Of a stretch of DNA of 64,000 bases, positions 24,689 through 32,275 are shown in pieces. The notes beneath the pieces were generated by a model. The model worked only from the letters and a program-made list of their open reading frames with translations. It was not told the DNA's origin and did no database searches. Position numbers and translations under genes: made by a program. The stretch is from Nodosilinea sp. WJT8-NPBG4. GTDB lineage: Bacteria > Cyanobacteriota > Cyanobacteriia > Phormidesmidales > Phormidesmidaceae. Position 1 is the stretch's first letter. Each line of letters begins with the position of its first letter. The stretch covers positions 96,325-160,324 of the forward strand of contig JAHHHQ010000048.1 in assembly GCA_019359285.1 (NCBI GenBank). Direction: 5' to 3'.

Positions 24689-26167
24689 CTACTCCTTCGG
24701 CACCCACACCGACACCGACTCCGCCTGGCAGCTAAACTCAGCCCAGCCTTCGTCGTTGGTGGTGACCGGCTCGCTCACGTGCTCAGTGATGTCGTAGTAG
24801 GTGCAGTTGGGCCGGCCCACCTCCATCCACTTGTGGCCGTCGTCGCCGTTGGTCAGCACCACGGCCATGCCGCCAGGGTTTGCTTCGTTGCCGAGCCGAG
24901 TCCAGCCAATGGTGTTGGGGTGGTCAAAATAGTCGTACTGGTCGCCAAAGGCATAGGTGCTGCGCACGTGCAGAAACTTATCAATCAGCCACTTGTGGCT
25001 ATCGAGCCAAATCTCATATTCGCCGCCGTCGTTGCCGTTGTCTTTGTAGTGAGCCCCATAGTAGTCGGCGTAGAAAATGCAGGGGTAGCCATCTTGGCGT
25101 AGCAGAATAAGCGCATAGGCCAGGGGTTTAAACCAGGGTTCTACCACCGATTCGAGCGATTGCAGGGGTTGCGAATCGTGGTTGTCAACTAGGGTAACGG
25201 CGAGAGCAGGCTGCTCTTTGACCAGGGTATTGTCAAAAATGGTGGTGAGGTCATAGTCGCCACCGGCTTTGCTAGCCTCGCTAAAGTTGTAGTGCAGGGG
25301 CGCATCAAACAGATGCACATCGCCCTCGGTAACTTCAATAAAGTGATGCAGTGCCTCAATTTCGCAGGACCAATATTCGCCCACCGCAAATAGCCTACGG
25401 CCCGCCTGATACCGGCAGTGCTGTAGCCAGTGAGGGAAAAAGCCCGCCCGCACGTGCTTCACCGCATCAAAGCGAAAGCCATCGACCTGGGTAGTGTCGG
25501 TGTACCAAGTGCCCCACTCTTTAAGGGCTTCGCGCACCTCGTCCGATTCCATGTCGAGGTCGCAGCCCATCAGGTAGTCAAAGGCACCTTTTTCGAGGTC
25601 AACGTTTTCGTCAAAAGACTTGTCTTTGAATAAATAAACCGCGTCGTAATCGGGGTCATTGTCGTCGTAGTCAACGGCGTCAAAATGCCACCAGTGCCAC
25701 TCCATATCAGAGTATTTGCCCTCACGGCCAGGAAATTTAAAGTGCGTCCACACGTTGACCATGCGATTTTCGCCAATTTGCTCATGGCGGTTGTCGTGGC
25801 TCATGGGGGTGGCTTCGACTTCTTCAAGGGCATCGCCACCCATCATGTGGTTAAGCACCACGTCAGCGTAGACTCGAATACCCGCTTCTTGGGCTGTTTT
25901 TATGGCCTGAAGGTATTCGTCTTTAGTGCCGTATTTCGTTCGAACGCTGCTTTTTTGGTCAAATTCGCCTAGATCGTACAGATCGTAAACGCTGTAGCCC
26001 ACATCGTAGCCGCCGGTGTTGCCCTTGTAGGCAGGAGGTAGCCAGACCGAGGTGATGCCAGCATCTGCTAAGTCTTTAGCGTTCTTAGCGAGCTCATTCC
26101 AAAGGTTGCCATCGGGTTCAATGTACCAATGAAAATACTGCATCATCACGCCGTTAGGCTCTGACAT
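24689..26167 (-). CDS. Cytosolic alpha-amylase (GH13)
   Basis: A 492-residue alpha-amylase of the Bacillus-type liquefying subgroup. Conserved regions are DVVLNHM, GFRFDAVKHV (nucleophile Asp), FAVGEYW (acid/base Glu) and LVDNHDSQP (transition-state Asp). The N-terminus GVMMQYFHWYIEPDGNLW is typical. There is no signal peptide, so it acts in the cytosol, presumably on glycogen or maltodextrins together with glycogen phosphorylase (60381-62912). It stands as a single gene. Confidence 0.95.
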   Translation of the reverse strand: MSEPNGVMMQYFHWYIEPDGNLWNELAKNAKDLADAGITSVWLPPAYKGNTGGYDVGYSVYDLYDLGEFDQKSSVRTKYGTKDEYLQAIKTAQEAGIRVYADVVLNHMMGGDALEEVEATPMSHDNRHEQIGENRMVNVWTHFKFPGREGKYSDMEWHWWHFDAVDYDDNDPDYDAVYLFKDKSFDENVDLEKGAFDYLMGCDLDMESDEVREALKEWGTWYTDTTQVDGFRFDAVKHVRAGFFPHWLQHCRYQAGRRLFAVGEYWSCEIEALHHFIEVTEGDVHLFDAPLHYNFSEASKAGGDYDLTTIFDNTLVKEQPALAVTLVDNHDSQPLQSLESVVEPWFKPLAYALILLRQDGYPCIFYADYYGAHYKDNGNDGGEYEIWLDSHKWLIDKFLHVRSTYAFGDQYDYFDHPNTIGWTRLGNEANPGGMAVVLTNGDDGHKWMEVGRPNCTYYDITEHVSEPVTTNDEGWAEFSCQAESVSVWVPKE

Positions 26168-26525
26168 ACCCGTAGGATCCTTTTGGAAAATAATGGTGGC
26201 TCCGGGATTATGACAGGTTTCTTTAGATTTTTTGGTCTACCCTACGGCATATTTCGAAGTAAGTAGGGTGGGCACTGCCCACCATCGAACCCTCGCTCTC
26301 CCACATTCAACGGCTCCCCTACTAAATTACGCTTCCTCTCCTATAAACCGCCAAAAAACGCTATCGGGGTAAGCAAAACAATGACCAAAAGGTGTGGGTG
26401 CGATAATAGTTGGGTTATGGCTAAGGCTAAGAGGGATGGGTTTGGGAGTTTTGGTTAGTTGCTGAAGGGAATGGTGGGCAGTGCCCACCCTACAACTTAT
26501 TAGGTGAAATCACTGCCTCTGCAAT
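26168..26525. other. Intergenic region with inverted 22-bp repeats
   Basis: About 360 bases upstream of the amylase gene. It contains a 231-bp segment bounded by inverted 22-bp copies (26263-26284 and 26472-26493), listed separately. No open frame inside looks real. Confidence 0.5.
26263..26493. repeat. MITE-like segment with 22-bp terminal inverted repeats
   Basis: GTAGGGTGGGCACTGCCCAC (plus CA) at 26263-26284 is exactly complementary to 26472-26493. Each end is itself a near palindrome (GGTGGGCACTGCCCACC). The 187-bp interior has no gene. The layout resembles a small non-autonomous element or a pair of interspersed cyanobacterial palindromes. Confidence 0.6.
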
Positions 26526-27197
26526 TTATAGCTCAATGCTTTGCCGCTCAGGGTCATTTCTCCAAACCAGGTAGGAGTAGAGAACTAAAAACAGAGTTAT
26601 ACTGACTGTGCCACCTAAAATGAGCAGCAAGAATAGCTGATTTGCGGCGATTAAAGCGGCGATCGCACCACTAATACCCAGTCCAAACAGAAGTTTGCCT
26701 CCCAACCGGTGGGTTTTGCTCCACGACTTTTCGCTGCTGAGTGTCCAGGGGGTGCGAATACCAAAAGAAAAGTTGCTGCGAACTTTTCCCAGGTAGTTGC
26801 CTACTGTTGCTAACAGTAAACTGACACCAACTGAAACCACAGTTGCCACCTCTACTGGCCAGCCCATTGCCTGTAAGATAACTGCGGTATGCAGAAGAAA
26901 CAGCAATAGGACTGTGGCAAGGGAGACTCTAAAATAGGCTTTTTGCGATCGCATTAAGTTATAAGCTCGTGGCTCAACTTGAGGAATCATGGCAAACAGG
27001 GCAGATAATCCTGTCCCAATCAGCGGCATTGCCAGGAGTGCTTCCCCTTTGCCACCGTAGCGGTCGGGTGTGCTGTCAAGACCATAGTGAACTGGAATTT
27101 GTTGACCATTAGGGATCTGTTGCCATGCCCAAAGAGACAGGCAAAACATACCTAATACAATCAAGCTATTAATGATTAACAAGCGTCTATTGTTCAT
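26526..27197 (-). CDS. SdpI/YhfL-like membrane protein (DUF1648 + SdpI domain)
   Basis: A 223-residue protein with about six hydrophobic segments. The N-terminal DUF1648 part contains PVHYGLDSTPDRYGGKGEAL. The C-terminal SdpI part contains FGIRTPWTLSSEKSWSKTHR, the family hallmark. In Bacillus, SdpI protects against the SdpC toxin and holds the repressor SdpR at the membrane. Here no toxin gene is visible, so a general membrane-stress role is as likely. Its start overlaps the end of the ArsR-type gene by 11 bases, as in sdpRI operons. Confidence 0.88.
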   Translation of the reverse strand: MNNRRLLIINSLIVLGMFCLSLWAWQQIPNGQQIPVHYGLDSTPDRYGGKGEALLAMPLIGTGLSALFAMIPQVEPRAYNLMRSQKAYFRVSLATVLLLFLLHTAVILQAMGWPVEVATVVSVGVSLLLATVGNYLGKVRSNFSFGIRTPWTLSSEKSWSKTHRLGGKLLFGLGISGAIAALIAANQLFLLLILGGTVSITLFLVLYSYLVWRNDPERQSIEL

Positions 27198-27489
27198 CGA
27201 AATCTTCCCGCCAAAAAAGCAAATTAGGACTAGTCAAATTGAAGGTGTTGATTAAAGGCAGGAGTGCTTCTTCTAGCACGGAGATATTGAGGTGATAGGT
27301 GATGGTTGTCCCTACTTTGTCGGCTTGAATTAAGTCTGCAGACTTAAGAACGGCAAAGTGCCCCGATAGGGTTGGCTTTGCCAGGTCAAAGTGGGCCGCG
27401 ATTTCCCCTGCGCTCAGATCGCGATCGCGCAGGAGTTCGAGAATCTTTCGCCGGGTTGGGTCAGCTAGGGCTTTATACACTGAATTCAT
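27187..27489 (-). CDS. ArsR-family (SdpR-like) transcription regulator
   Basis: A 100-residue winged-helix regulator starting MNSVYKALADPTRRKILELL. The recognition region is LAKPTLSGHFAVLKSADLI. The metal-binding Cys residues of metal-sensing ArsR proteins are absent, as in SdpR. The start at 27489 matches the usual family N-terminus. An upstream frame to 27525 is less likely. It overlaps the SdpI-like gene and probably represses the pair. A 13-bp inverted repeat lies 53-102 bases upstream and could be its operator. Confidence 0.9.
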   Translation of the reverse strand: MNSVYKALADPTRRKILELLRDRDLSAGEIAAHFDLAKPTLSGHFAVLKSADLIQADKVGTTITYHLNISVLEEALLPLINTFNLTSPNLLFWREDFDEQ

Positions 27490-27541
27490 ATTTGCTATTT
27501 TGCTAAATACCGAAATAGCTGTCAAGTCTGCTAGCCGCTAA

Positions 27542-27591
27542 CACCACGACGATGGACATGAATCCAATCATTCCTATACATCGTCGTGGTG
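27542..27591. promoter_or_regulatory. 13-bp inverted repeat upstream of SdpR-like gene
   Basis: CACCACGACGATG (27542-27554) and its exact complement (27579-27591) are separated by 24 bases between the divergent SdpR-like and GNAT genes. It may be an operator or an RNA hairpin in either leader. Confidence 0.45.
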
Positions 27592-27670
27592 CATGGCGCT
27601 CTGCGCCAACCCCAGCCATACTGCTATCCAGCCCTGTCACGCCGTCTTCAATTTCGTTTCGGATGACCCT

Positions 27671-28171
27671 ATGACTTCCCCCGCCAATCACCCGACCCTA
27701 GAGGTCCGCCCCGCCACCCCTGCCGATGTGCCCGCCCTAGTGGATTTAATCAAAGCCCTAGCCGACTACGAAAAGCTAGCCCACGAGGTGACCGGCAGCC
27801 CCGACGATTTGGCCGCTGCTCTGTTTGGCGATCGCCCCTACGCCGAAGCCCTACTCGCTTGGGTAGACGGCCAGCCAGCGGCCGTGGCCCTGTTTTTCCA
27901 TAACTTTTCGACCTTTCTCATGAAACCCGGCATTTACCTGGAAGACCTCTTTGTCTACCCCGACTACCGCCGCCAAGGCATTGGCAAAGCGCTGCTAGTG
28001 CACCTAGGCAAGTTGGCCCTAGAGCGGGGCTGCGGTCGATTGGAGTGGAGCGTGCTCGACTGGAACACCCCGGCGATCGAGTTTTACCAGAGCATGGGGG
28101 CCGAGATTAAGCCCGAGTGGCAGACCTGCCGGGTGACGGGGGCGGCGTTGGCGGCGTTTGGGGAGATGTAG
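27671..28171 (+). CDS. GNAT N-acetyltransferase (diamine acetyltransferase-like)
   Basis: A 166-residue protein with the acetyl-CoA motif VYPDYRRQGIGKALLVHL and the downstream NTPAIEFYQSMGAE. The pattern GIYLEDLFVYPDYRRQGIG is that of spermidine/spermine- and thialysine-acetyltransferase-like enzymes, so a polyamine or amino-acid substrate is plausible. The ATG at 27671 is preferred over a frame that starts 78 bases earlier. It is divergent from the SdpR-like operon and ends before a 20-bp inverted repeat. Confidence 0.9.
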   Translation: MTSPANHPTLEVRPATPADVPALVDLIKALADYEKLAHEVTGSPDDLAAALFGDRPYAEALLAWVDGQPAAVALFFHNFSTFLMKPGIYLEDLFVYPDYRRQGIGKALLVHLGKLALERGCGRLEWSVLDWNTPAIEFYQSMGAEIKPEWQTCRVTGAALAAFGEM

Positions 28172-28190
28172 AAATTCAAGTTCTCAATTT

Positions 28191-28246
28191 TTAGTTTTGA
28201 GTTTTGAATTTCTGATGCAGAGCATGAATTCAAAACTCAAAACTAA
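28191..28246. terminator. 20-bp perfect inverted repeat after GNAT gene
   Basis: TTAGTTTTGAGTTTTGAATT (28191-28210) pairs exactly with 28227-28246 across a 16-base loop. It is A/T-rich and lies just past the GNAT stop codon. Similar AAAACTC/AAAATTC heptamers occur at 23640-23662. It is a terminator or a mobile-repeat relic. Confidence 0.55.
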
Positions 28247-28326
28247 ACACTCAAAACTTTCTCCCGCTCCCCTTCCCCATTTCATAGGTATGATTCTGGC
28301 CAGAGAGTCTAAGCATTCGGTTCTAT

Positions 28327-29685
28327 ATGGCACAGATTTTTATCTCGGCGGGCCACGGCGGCTTGGAGAATGGGGTGGTAGACCCCGGTGCCGTGCTGCC
28401 CAACACCACCGAAGCGGCGGAGATGATTCAGATTCGCGATTTGGTGGTGGCTGAGCTCAGGTCGCGCCAGTTAGCGGTGCTGTCTGTGCCCGACGACCTC
28501 AGCGCCACCCAAACCCTGGCCTGGATCAACGGCCGCTGTCGCCCTGAAGATGTGGCCCTGGAAATTCACGCCGGGGTCTTTAGTGACCCGGCGGTGAGGG
28601 GGTCGGCGGTGTTTTACATTGCCAAAAACGACACGCGCCGCACCCACGCTGAAATTGTGCTGCTGGCCCTGCTGCGCCGCATTCCCCAGGTGCCCAGCCG
28701 GGGCGTCAAGCCCGACACTGAATCGCCGACGGGTCTGCTGCCCTTTTGCCGCAACTTGGGCTGCCCTTCGCTGCTGATGGAGGTGGGCTACCTGAGCAAT
28801 CCCCAAGATCTGGCCGTCATTCAGCGACAGCGGCGCGATGTGGCTCTGGGAATTGCCGATGGATTGGCCTCCTGGAGCCGCGCGGTGGGCAGCGGCACCC
28901 CCACCGCACCGGGGGCCAACCTGCCTGAAATTCGCATCAACCTCAACGGCGGCATTTATCCCGAGACTGGCATCATCGTCAACGGCAATGCCTACGTGCC
29001 CATCGACATTGCCGACTTGCTGGGGGTAGACGCGACCAGCTCCCCCAACATCACCCGCATTCGCTACGCCAATGTGGTCTACATCAAGGCGGTAGACCTG
29101 CAAAACTACAACGTGACAGTGACCTGGGATGCGGCTAACCGCACGATTCGGCTGCGATCGCGCACGGGCACCCAATTCTGCCCTGGCTCGATGGATCGCA
29201 TCATGGGCAACGGCAGCACGTCCGATACGCAGTTGACTCTATTTCTGCAAAGCGTCAACCAGGGTGCCGTCAATACCTACCGCGACCTGCCCAAGCTCTA
29301 CCGGGAAGAGGCGGCGATCGAGGGGGTCAATCACGACATTGCCTTTTGTCAAATGCTGGTCGAAACCAACTCCCTCAACTTTGGCGGCAGCCTCAACCCG
29401 GCCCAAAACAACTTTGGCGGCATTGGCTCACCCACGGGCGGGCCAGAGGGGTCGTCGTTCCCCAGCGCTCGAGTGGGGGTGCGGGCGCAAATTCAGCACC
29501 TCAAGGCCTACGCTAGCCTCGACCCCCTGGTGCAGCGCCAGGTCGACCCCCGCTTTCTGTTTGTGGTCAGGGGAATTGCCCCCCTAGTCGATCAGCTCAG
29601 CGGCCGCTGGAGCGCGGACCCCGAGTATGGCCGCAAAATTATGGCCTTTCTGCGAAGGCTTTACGAGCCGATCGTGCCGCCCTAA
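28327..29685 (+). CDS. Peptidoglycan hydrolase: amidase + glucosaminidase domains
   Basis: A 452-residue protein. Residues 1-190 form an N-acetylmuramoyl-L-alanine amidase (amidase_3) domain with FISAGHGG, EIHAG and LMEVGYLSN. Residues about 200-285 resemble a copper-amine-oxidase-N-like or small beta domain (GIIVNGNAYVPIDIADLLGV). Residues about 300-450 form a glucosaminidase-like domain (HDIAFCQMLVETN). No signal peptide is present, so export needs another route or lysis. It would cut both the peptide and sugar parts of peptidoglycan. The SpoIID gene, which acts on similar substrates, follows on the same strand. Confidence 0.87.
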   Translation: MAQIFISAGHGGLENGVVDPGAVLPNTTEAAEMIQIRDLVVAELRSRQLAVLSVPDDLSATQTLAWINGRCRPEDVALEIHAGVFSDPAVRGSAVFYIAKNDTRRTHAEIVLLALLRRIPQVPSRGVKPDTESPTGLLPFCRNLGCPSLLMEVGYLSNPQDLAVIQRQRRDVALGIADGLASWSRAVGSGTPTAPGANLPEIRINLNGGIYPETGIIVNGNAYVPIDIADLLGVDATSSPNITRIRYANVVYIKAVDLQNYNVTVTWDAANRTIRLRSRTGTQFCPGSMDRIMGNGSTSDTQLTLFLQSVNQGAVNTYRDLPKLYREEAAIEGVNHDIAFCQMLVETNSLNFGGSLNPAQNNFGGIGSPTGGPEGSSFPSARVGVRAQIQHLKAYASLDPLVQRQVDPRFLFVVRGIAPLVDQLSGRWSADPEYGRKIMAFLRRLYEPIVPP

Positions 29686-29844
29686 GCGACCACTTTGACC
29701 GCTGTCCCCCAGGGGGCAACTTGCGAGCACCGAGGTCGTCATAGGGATGCATTGGATCCTAATGCGCCGGGCTAAGCCATCGGTGATACCCTAAAAAGCG
29801 CTGTCCGGTGATCCCACACGTTCTCCTACGTTCTGCCGCAACCG

Positions 29845-31059
29845 ATGACTTTACTTCGCCAACCTCTGTTTGGGCTGATGTTCAGCCGCTCCCTAGGCTT
29901 TCTCAAGCATGGTCTCAGCCTGTCGGTGCTGTGGTGGCTAGCGACGCTGCCGGTGCAGGCGGCGGTCGAAATGCGGGTGGCCGTGGGCGATCGCCTCAAC
30001 CAGGCGGTGGTCGGCAGCTCTACCCCAGCGGTAGTCAAAAACGGGACAGGCCAGGGGGTGGGCCAAATTCCCCAGGGGCGATCGGTCACCGTGACTCCCC
30101 AAGGAGGCGGGCTGAAGCTAGCTGACTGGCAGGGCCAGGCTTTTTGGGTGGAGCCAACTGGCGGTGGCTATATCTTTATCAACGACAAATGGTATCGGGG
30201 TCGGGTGCTGGTGATGCCCATTGATGGCAAAGTGACCGCCATCAACTGGGTTGATCTCGAAGCCTACCTCTACGGCGTCGTTGGCGGCGAAATGCCCGCT
30301 AGCTGGCCCCAGGAGGCGCTTAAGGCCCAGGCGGTAGCGGCTCGCTCCTACGCGCTGTATAAGCGCGATCGCACCCAGGGCGACCTGTTCGATGTGGGGG
30401 GCACCACGGCCCATCAGGTCTATGGCGGGCTGGCTGCCGAAGCTCCCTCGGTGCAAGCCGCGGTCAACGCCACCCAGGGCCAGGTGCTGACCTACGGAGG
30501 TCGGGTGATTGAGGCCGTGTTCCACTCCTCCTCCGGCGGCTATACCGAAAACTCCGAAGATATTTGGCAGAGCGCTACCCCTTACCTGCGCGGCGTGACT
30601 GACTACGACCAAGAGGCTCCGGTGTTTCAGTGGTCTGAGACCTTTTCGACCCAGCAGGTTGCGCAGCGTATTACCGGCATTGGCCGCCTGACAGGAGTTG
30701 TGACTGAGCGCGCCACTCCCCAGGGGCGCATCGCCTCAATTCGGCTCCAGGGCACCCAGGGCAGCCGCACCATGACCGGCACCGAACTGCGCCAAGCGCT
30801 AGGGTTGCGCAGCTCACTGTGTTCTCTTACTCTAGCGGGCGATACCCTACGGGTTGACGGGCGCGGCTATGGCCACGGCCTGGGGATGAGCCAGTGGGGG
30901 GCGCGCGGGCTGGCCACCCGAGGCCAAAACTACCAGCAAATCTTGGCTCACTACTACCAGGGCACAGCCCTTTCTAATCTGCGAGTGGCCACCACTGCCA
31001 AGCAAGATGCGCCGCTGCTGTTAGATCCCAAAGTGCTTCAGCCCGGACTGGCCCGGTAG
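29845..31059 (+). CDS. SpoIID/LytB-domain protein
   Basis: A 404-residue protein with an N-terminal signal or anchor helix (about 15-35), a beta-rich region, and a SpoIID domain (about 125-375). Family motifs include EAYLYGVVGGEMPASWPQEA, ARSYALYKRD, FHSSSGGYTEN and GYGHGLGMSQWGA. SpoIID proteins are lytic transglycosylases acting on denuded glycan in Bacillus. In cyanobacteria they are cell-wall proteins of less clear role, some linked to cell shape and septal pores. It follows the amidase gene on the same strand and precedes tRNA-Val. Confidence 0.92.
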   Translation: MTLLRQPLFGLMFSRSLGFLKHGLSLSVLWWLATLPVQAAVEMRVAVGDRLNQAVVGSSTPAVVKNGTGQGVGQIPQGRSVTVTPQGGGLKLADWQGQAFWVEPTGGGYIFINDKWYRGRVLVMPIDGKVTAINWVDLEAYLYGVVGGEMPASWPQEALKAQAVAARSYALYKRDRTQGDLFDVGGTTAHQVYGGLAAEAPSVQAAVNATQGQVLTYGGRVIEAVFHSSSGGYTENSEDIWQSATPYLRGVTDYDQEAPVFQWSETFSTQQVAQRITGIGRLTGVVTERATPQGRIASIRLQGTQGSRTMTGTELRQALGLRSSLCSLTLAGDTLRVDGRGYGHGLGMSQWGARGLATRGQNYQQILAHYYQGTALSNLRVATTAKQDAPLLLDPKVLQPGLAR

Positions 31060-31117
31060 GATAGCGGCAGTAGAGGTTGCGATCGCGCCGCCCATTATGC
31101 TAATTTTATGTCTGCCC

Positions 31118-31191
31118 GGACGTATAGCTCAGTTGGTTAGAGCACCACGTTGACATCGTGGGGGTCACTGGTTCGAGTCCAGTTACGTCCA
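31118..31191 (+). tRNA. trnV: tRNA-Val(GAC)
   Basis: A 74-nt cloverleaf with acceptor stem GGACGTA/TACGTCC, D-arm AGCTCAGTTGGTTAGAGC, anticodon GAC in loop TTGACAT closed by CCACG/CGTGG, and T-arm CTGGTTCGAGTCCAG. No CCA is encoded. Its last 35 bases are repeated in mutated form at 57635-57669. Confidence 0.96.
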
Positions 31192-31192
31192 T

Positions 31193-31339
31193 TCCCTGAA
31201 AAGCCGCCATCGCAAGGCCTTGAGCGACGACCTTAGCGCCCTGTCTGGCCGCCATTCTAGCTGTGACCAGACCGATGCCGCTGCAGGATCCAGTAATAAC
31301 AATGACCTGATCTTGAAGAGGTTTTAGAGAAATAGCCAT
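31193..31339 (-). pseudogene. Short-chain dehydrogenase, N-terminal fragment
   Basis: From ATG 31339 the frame reads MAISLKPLQDQVIVITGSCS followed by GIGLVTARMAARQGAKVV. This is the first strand-helix-strand of a Rossmann-fold SDR with its glycine-rich cofactor loop. After about 40 residues the similarity ends and the frame runs into the antisense of tRNA-Val. A complete SDR needs at least 250 residues, so this is a truncated gene broken at or near the tRNA 3' end. Confidence 0.8.
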
Positions 31340-31417
31340 AGGTTTAGGTGAGTAGGAGGAGAAACAACAGTGGGTGACAGCGGTTACCAGCTGCGGTTTT
31401 ACATAACTGCAACATCA

Positions 31418-32107
31418 TTAGGCCTGGGTAGTGAGCCAGGTCATGGCTTCACGGGAAACGTCTGCCGGAACGATATGGCCGCCTTCAAACTCTCGGTAGC
31501 GGGTGTCGTAGCCTGTCTGCTGGAGTTGGGGGACGATGCGACGGCTACACCGATGATTAATGGGTAGCACCGGGTCGCTTGTGCCATGGGAGATGAAGAT
31601 CTGGGGTTCTCCCCGCTGAGTGACAGGGGCCATAAAGCCAGGAGAAAAGGCGATGATATGGGTGAACAAATCGCCGTTGGTAATGCCTACAGAGAGGGCA
31701 TAGGATGCGCCATCGGAGAAGCCTGCGATCGCAACCCTGCCAGCATCCACCGCATACCGCCTAAATGTCTGCTCTAGCGCCCGATCGATAACGGCAATGT
31801 CAGGTCCGTAGCGGCTAACGATCACATCCCAGGTGCGATCGCGCGACTCGACCGCCAGCAGCAGCAGGCCGTAGGTGTCGGCCAGTCCTGTCAGCCACCG
31901 CAGGGCTCCCTCGGCATCACCGCCCGCACCATGCAGCATCAACACGAGCGGGGCTGGCTTCGCTAGCTGATAGCTTTCGGGCACATAGATCAGCCCATCC
32001 CGCTCAGGTTCTAGCCCCAAAGAATGTAAGCCGCTAGATGCGCCTGTTTCAGTGGGCACGCTAGGGCGAGAAAGTAGTTGTCCGGCTTGGCATTGTAGAT
32101 TTCTCAT
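31418..32107 (-). CDS. Alpha/beta-hydrolase esterase
   Basis: A 229-residue hydrolase of the phospholipase/carboxylesterase or polyhydroxyalkanoate-depolymerase-like group. It contains the oxyanion region LVLMLHGAGGDAEGA, nucleophile GFSDGA (Ser), Asp in GTSDPVLP, and His in EGGHIVP. No signal peptide is apparent, so it is cytosolic. Its substrate is unknown. It lies on the minus strand between the truncated SDR and the erythromycin-esterase-like gene. Confidence 0.87.
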   Translation of the reverse strand: MRNLQCQAGQLLSRPSVPTETGASSGLHSLGLEPERDGLIYVPESYQLAKPAPLVLMLHGAGGDAEGALRWLTGLADTYGLLLLAVESRDRTWDVIVSRYGPDIAVIDRALEQTFRRYAVDAGRVAIAGFSDGASYALSVGITNGDLFTHIIAFSPGFMAPVTQRGEPQIFISHGTSDPVLPINHRCSRRIVPQLQQTGYDTRYREFEGGHIVPADVSREAMTWLTTQA

Positions 32108-32275
32108 GGGTTGCGGGCTTCCTGAAGTGGAATTGATATCAAGTCCGCCTGGAGAAGACTAAAGCAGCCGTTAGGTTAAGAGTGTTCCAGCTCAATACTG
32201 ATCCAGGGTTTTGCTGCGGCAGGCCCAGTGGCTCGAGCCCGCGTCCTGAAAAAGGACATTTTTAGATGGACTCCT

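Noticed and set aside
24584..25102. 172-residue plus-strand frame overlapping the amylase 3' end
   Set aside because: It is antisense to conserved amylase sequence and has a hydrophobic Val/Ala bias typical of shadow frames.
28471..29175. 234-residue frame antisense to the amidase gene
   Set aside because: It is the shadow of a GC-rich coding region. It is His/Gln/Gly-rich without domain signals, while the sense frame has clear amidase motifs.
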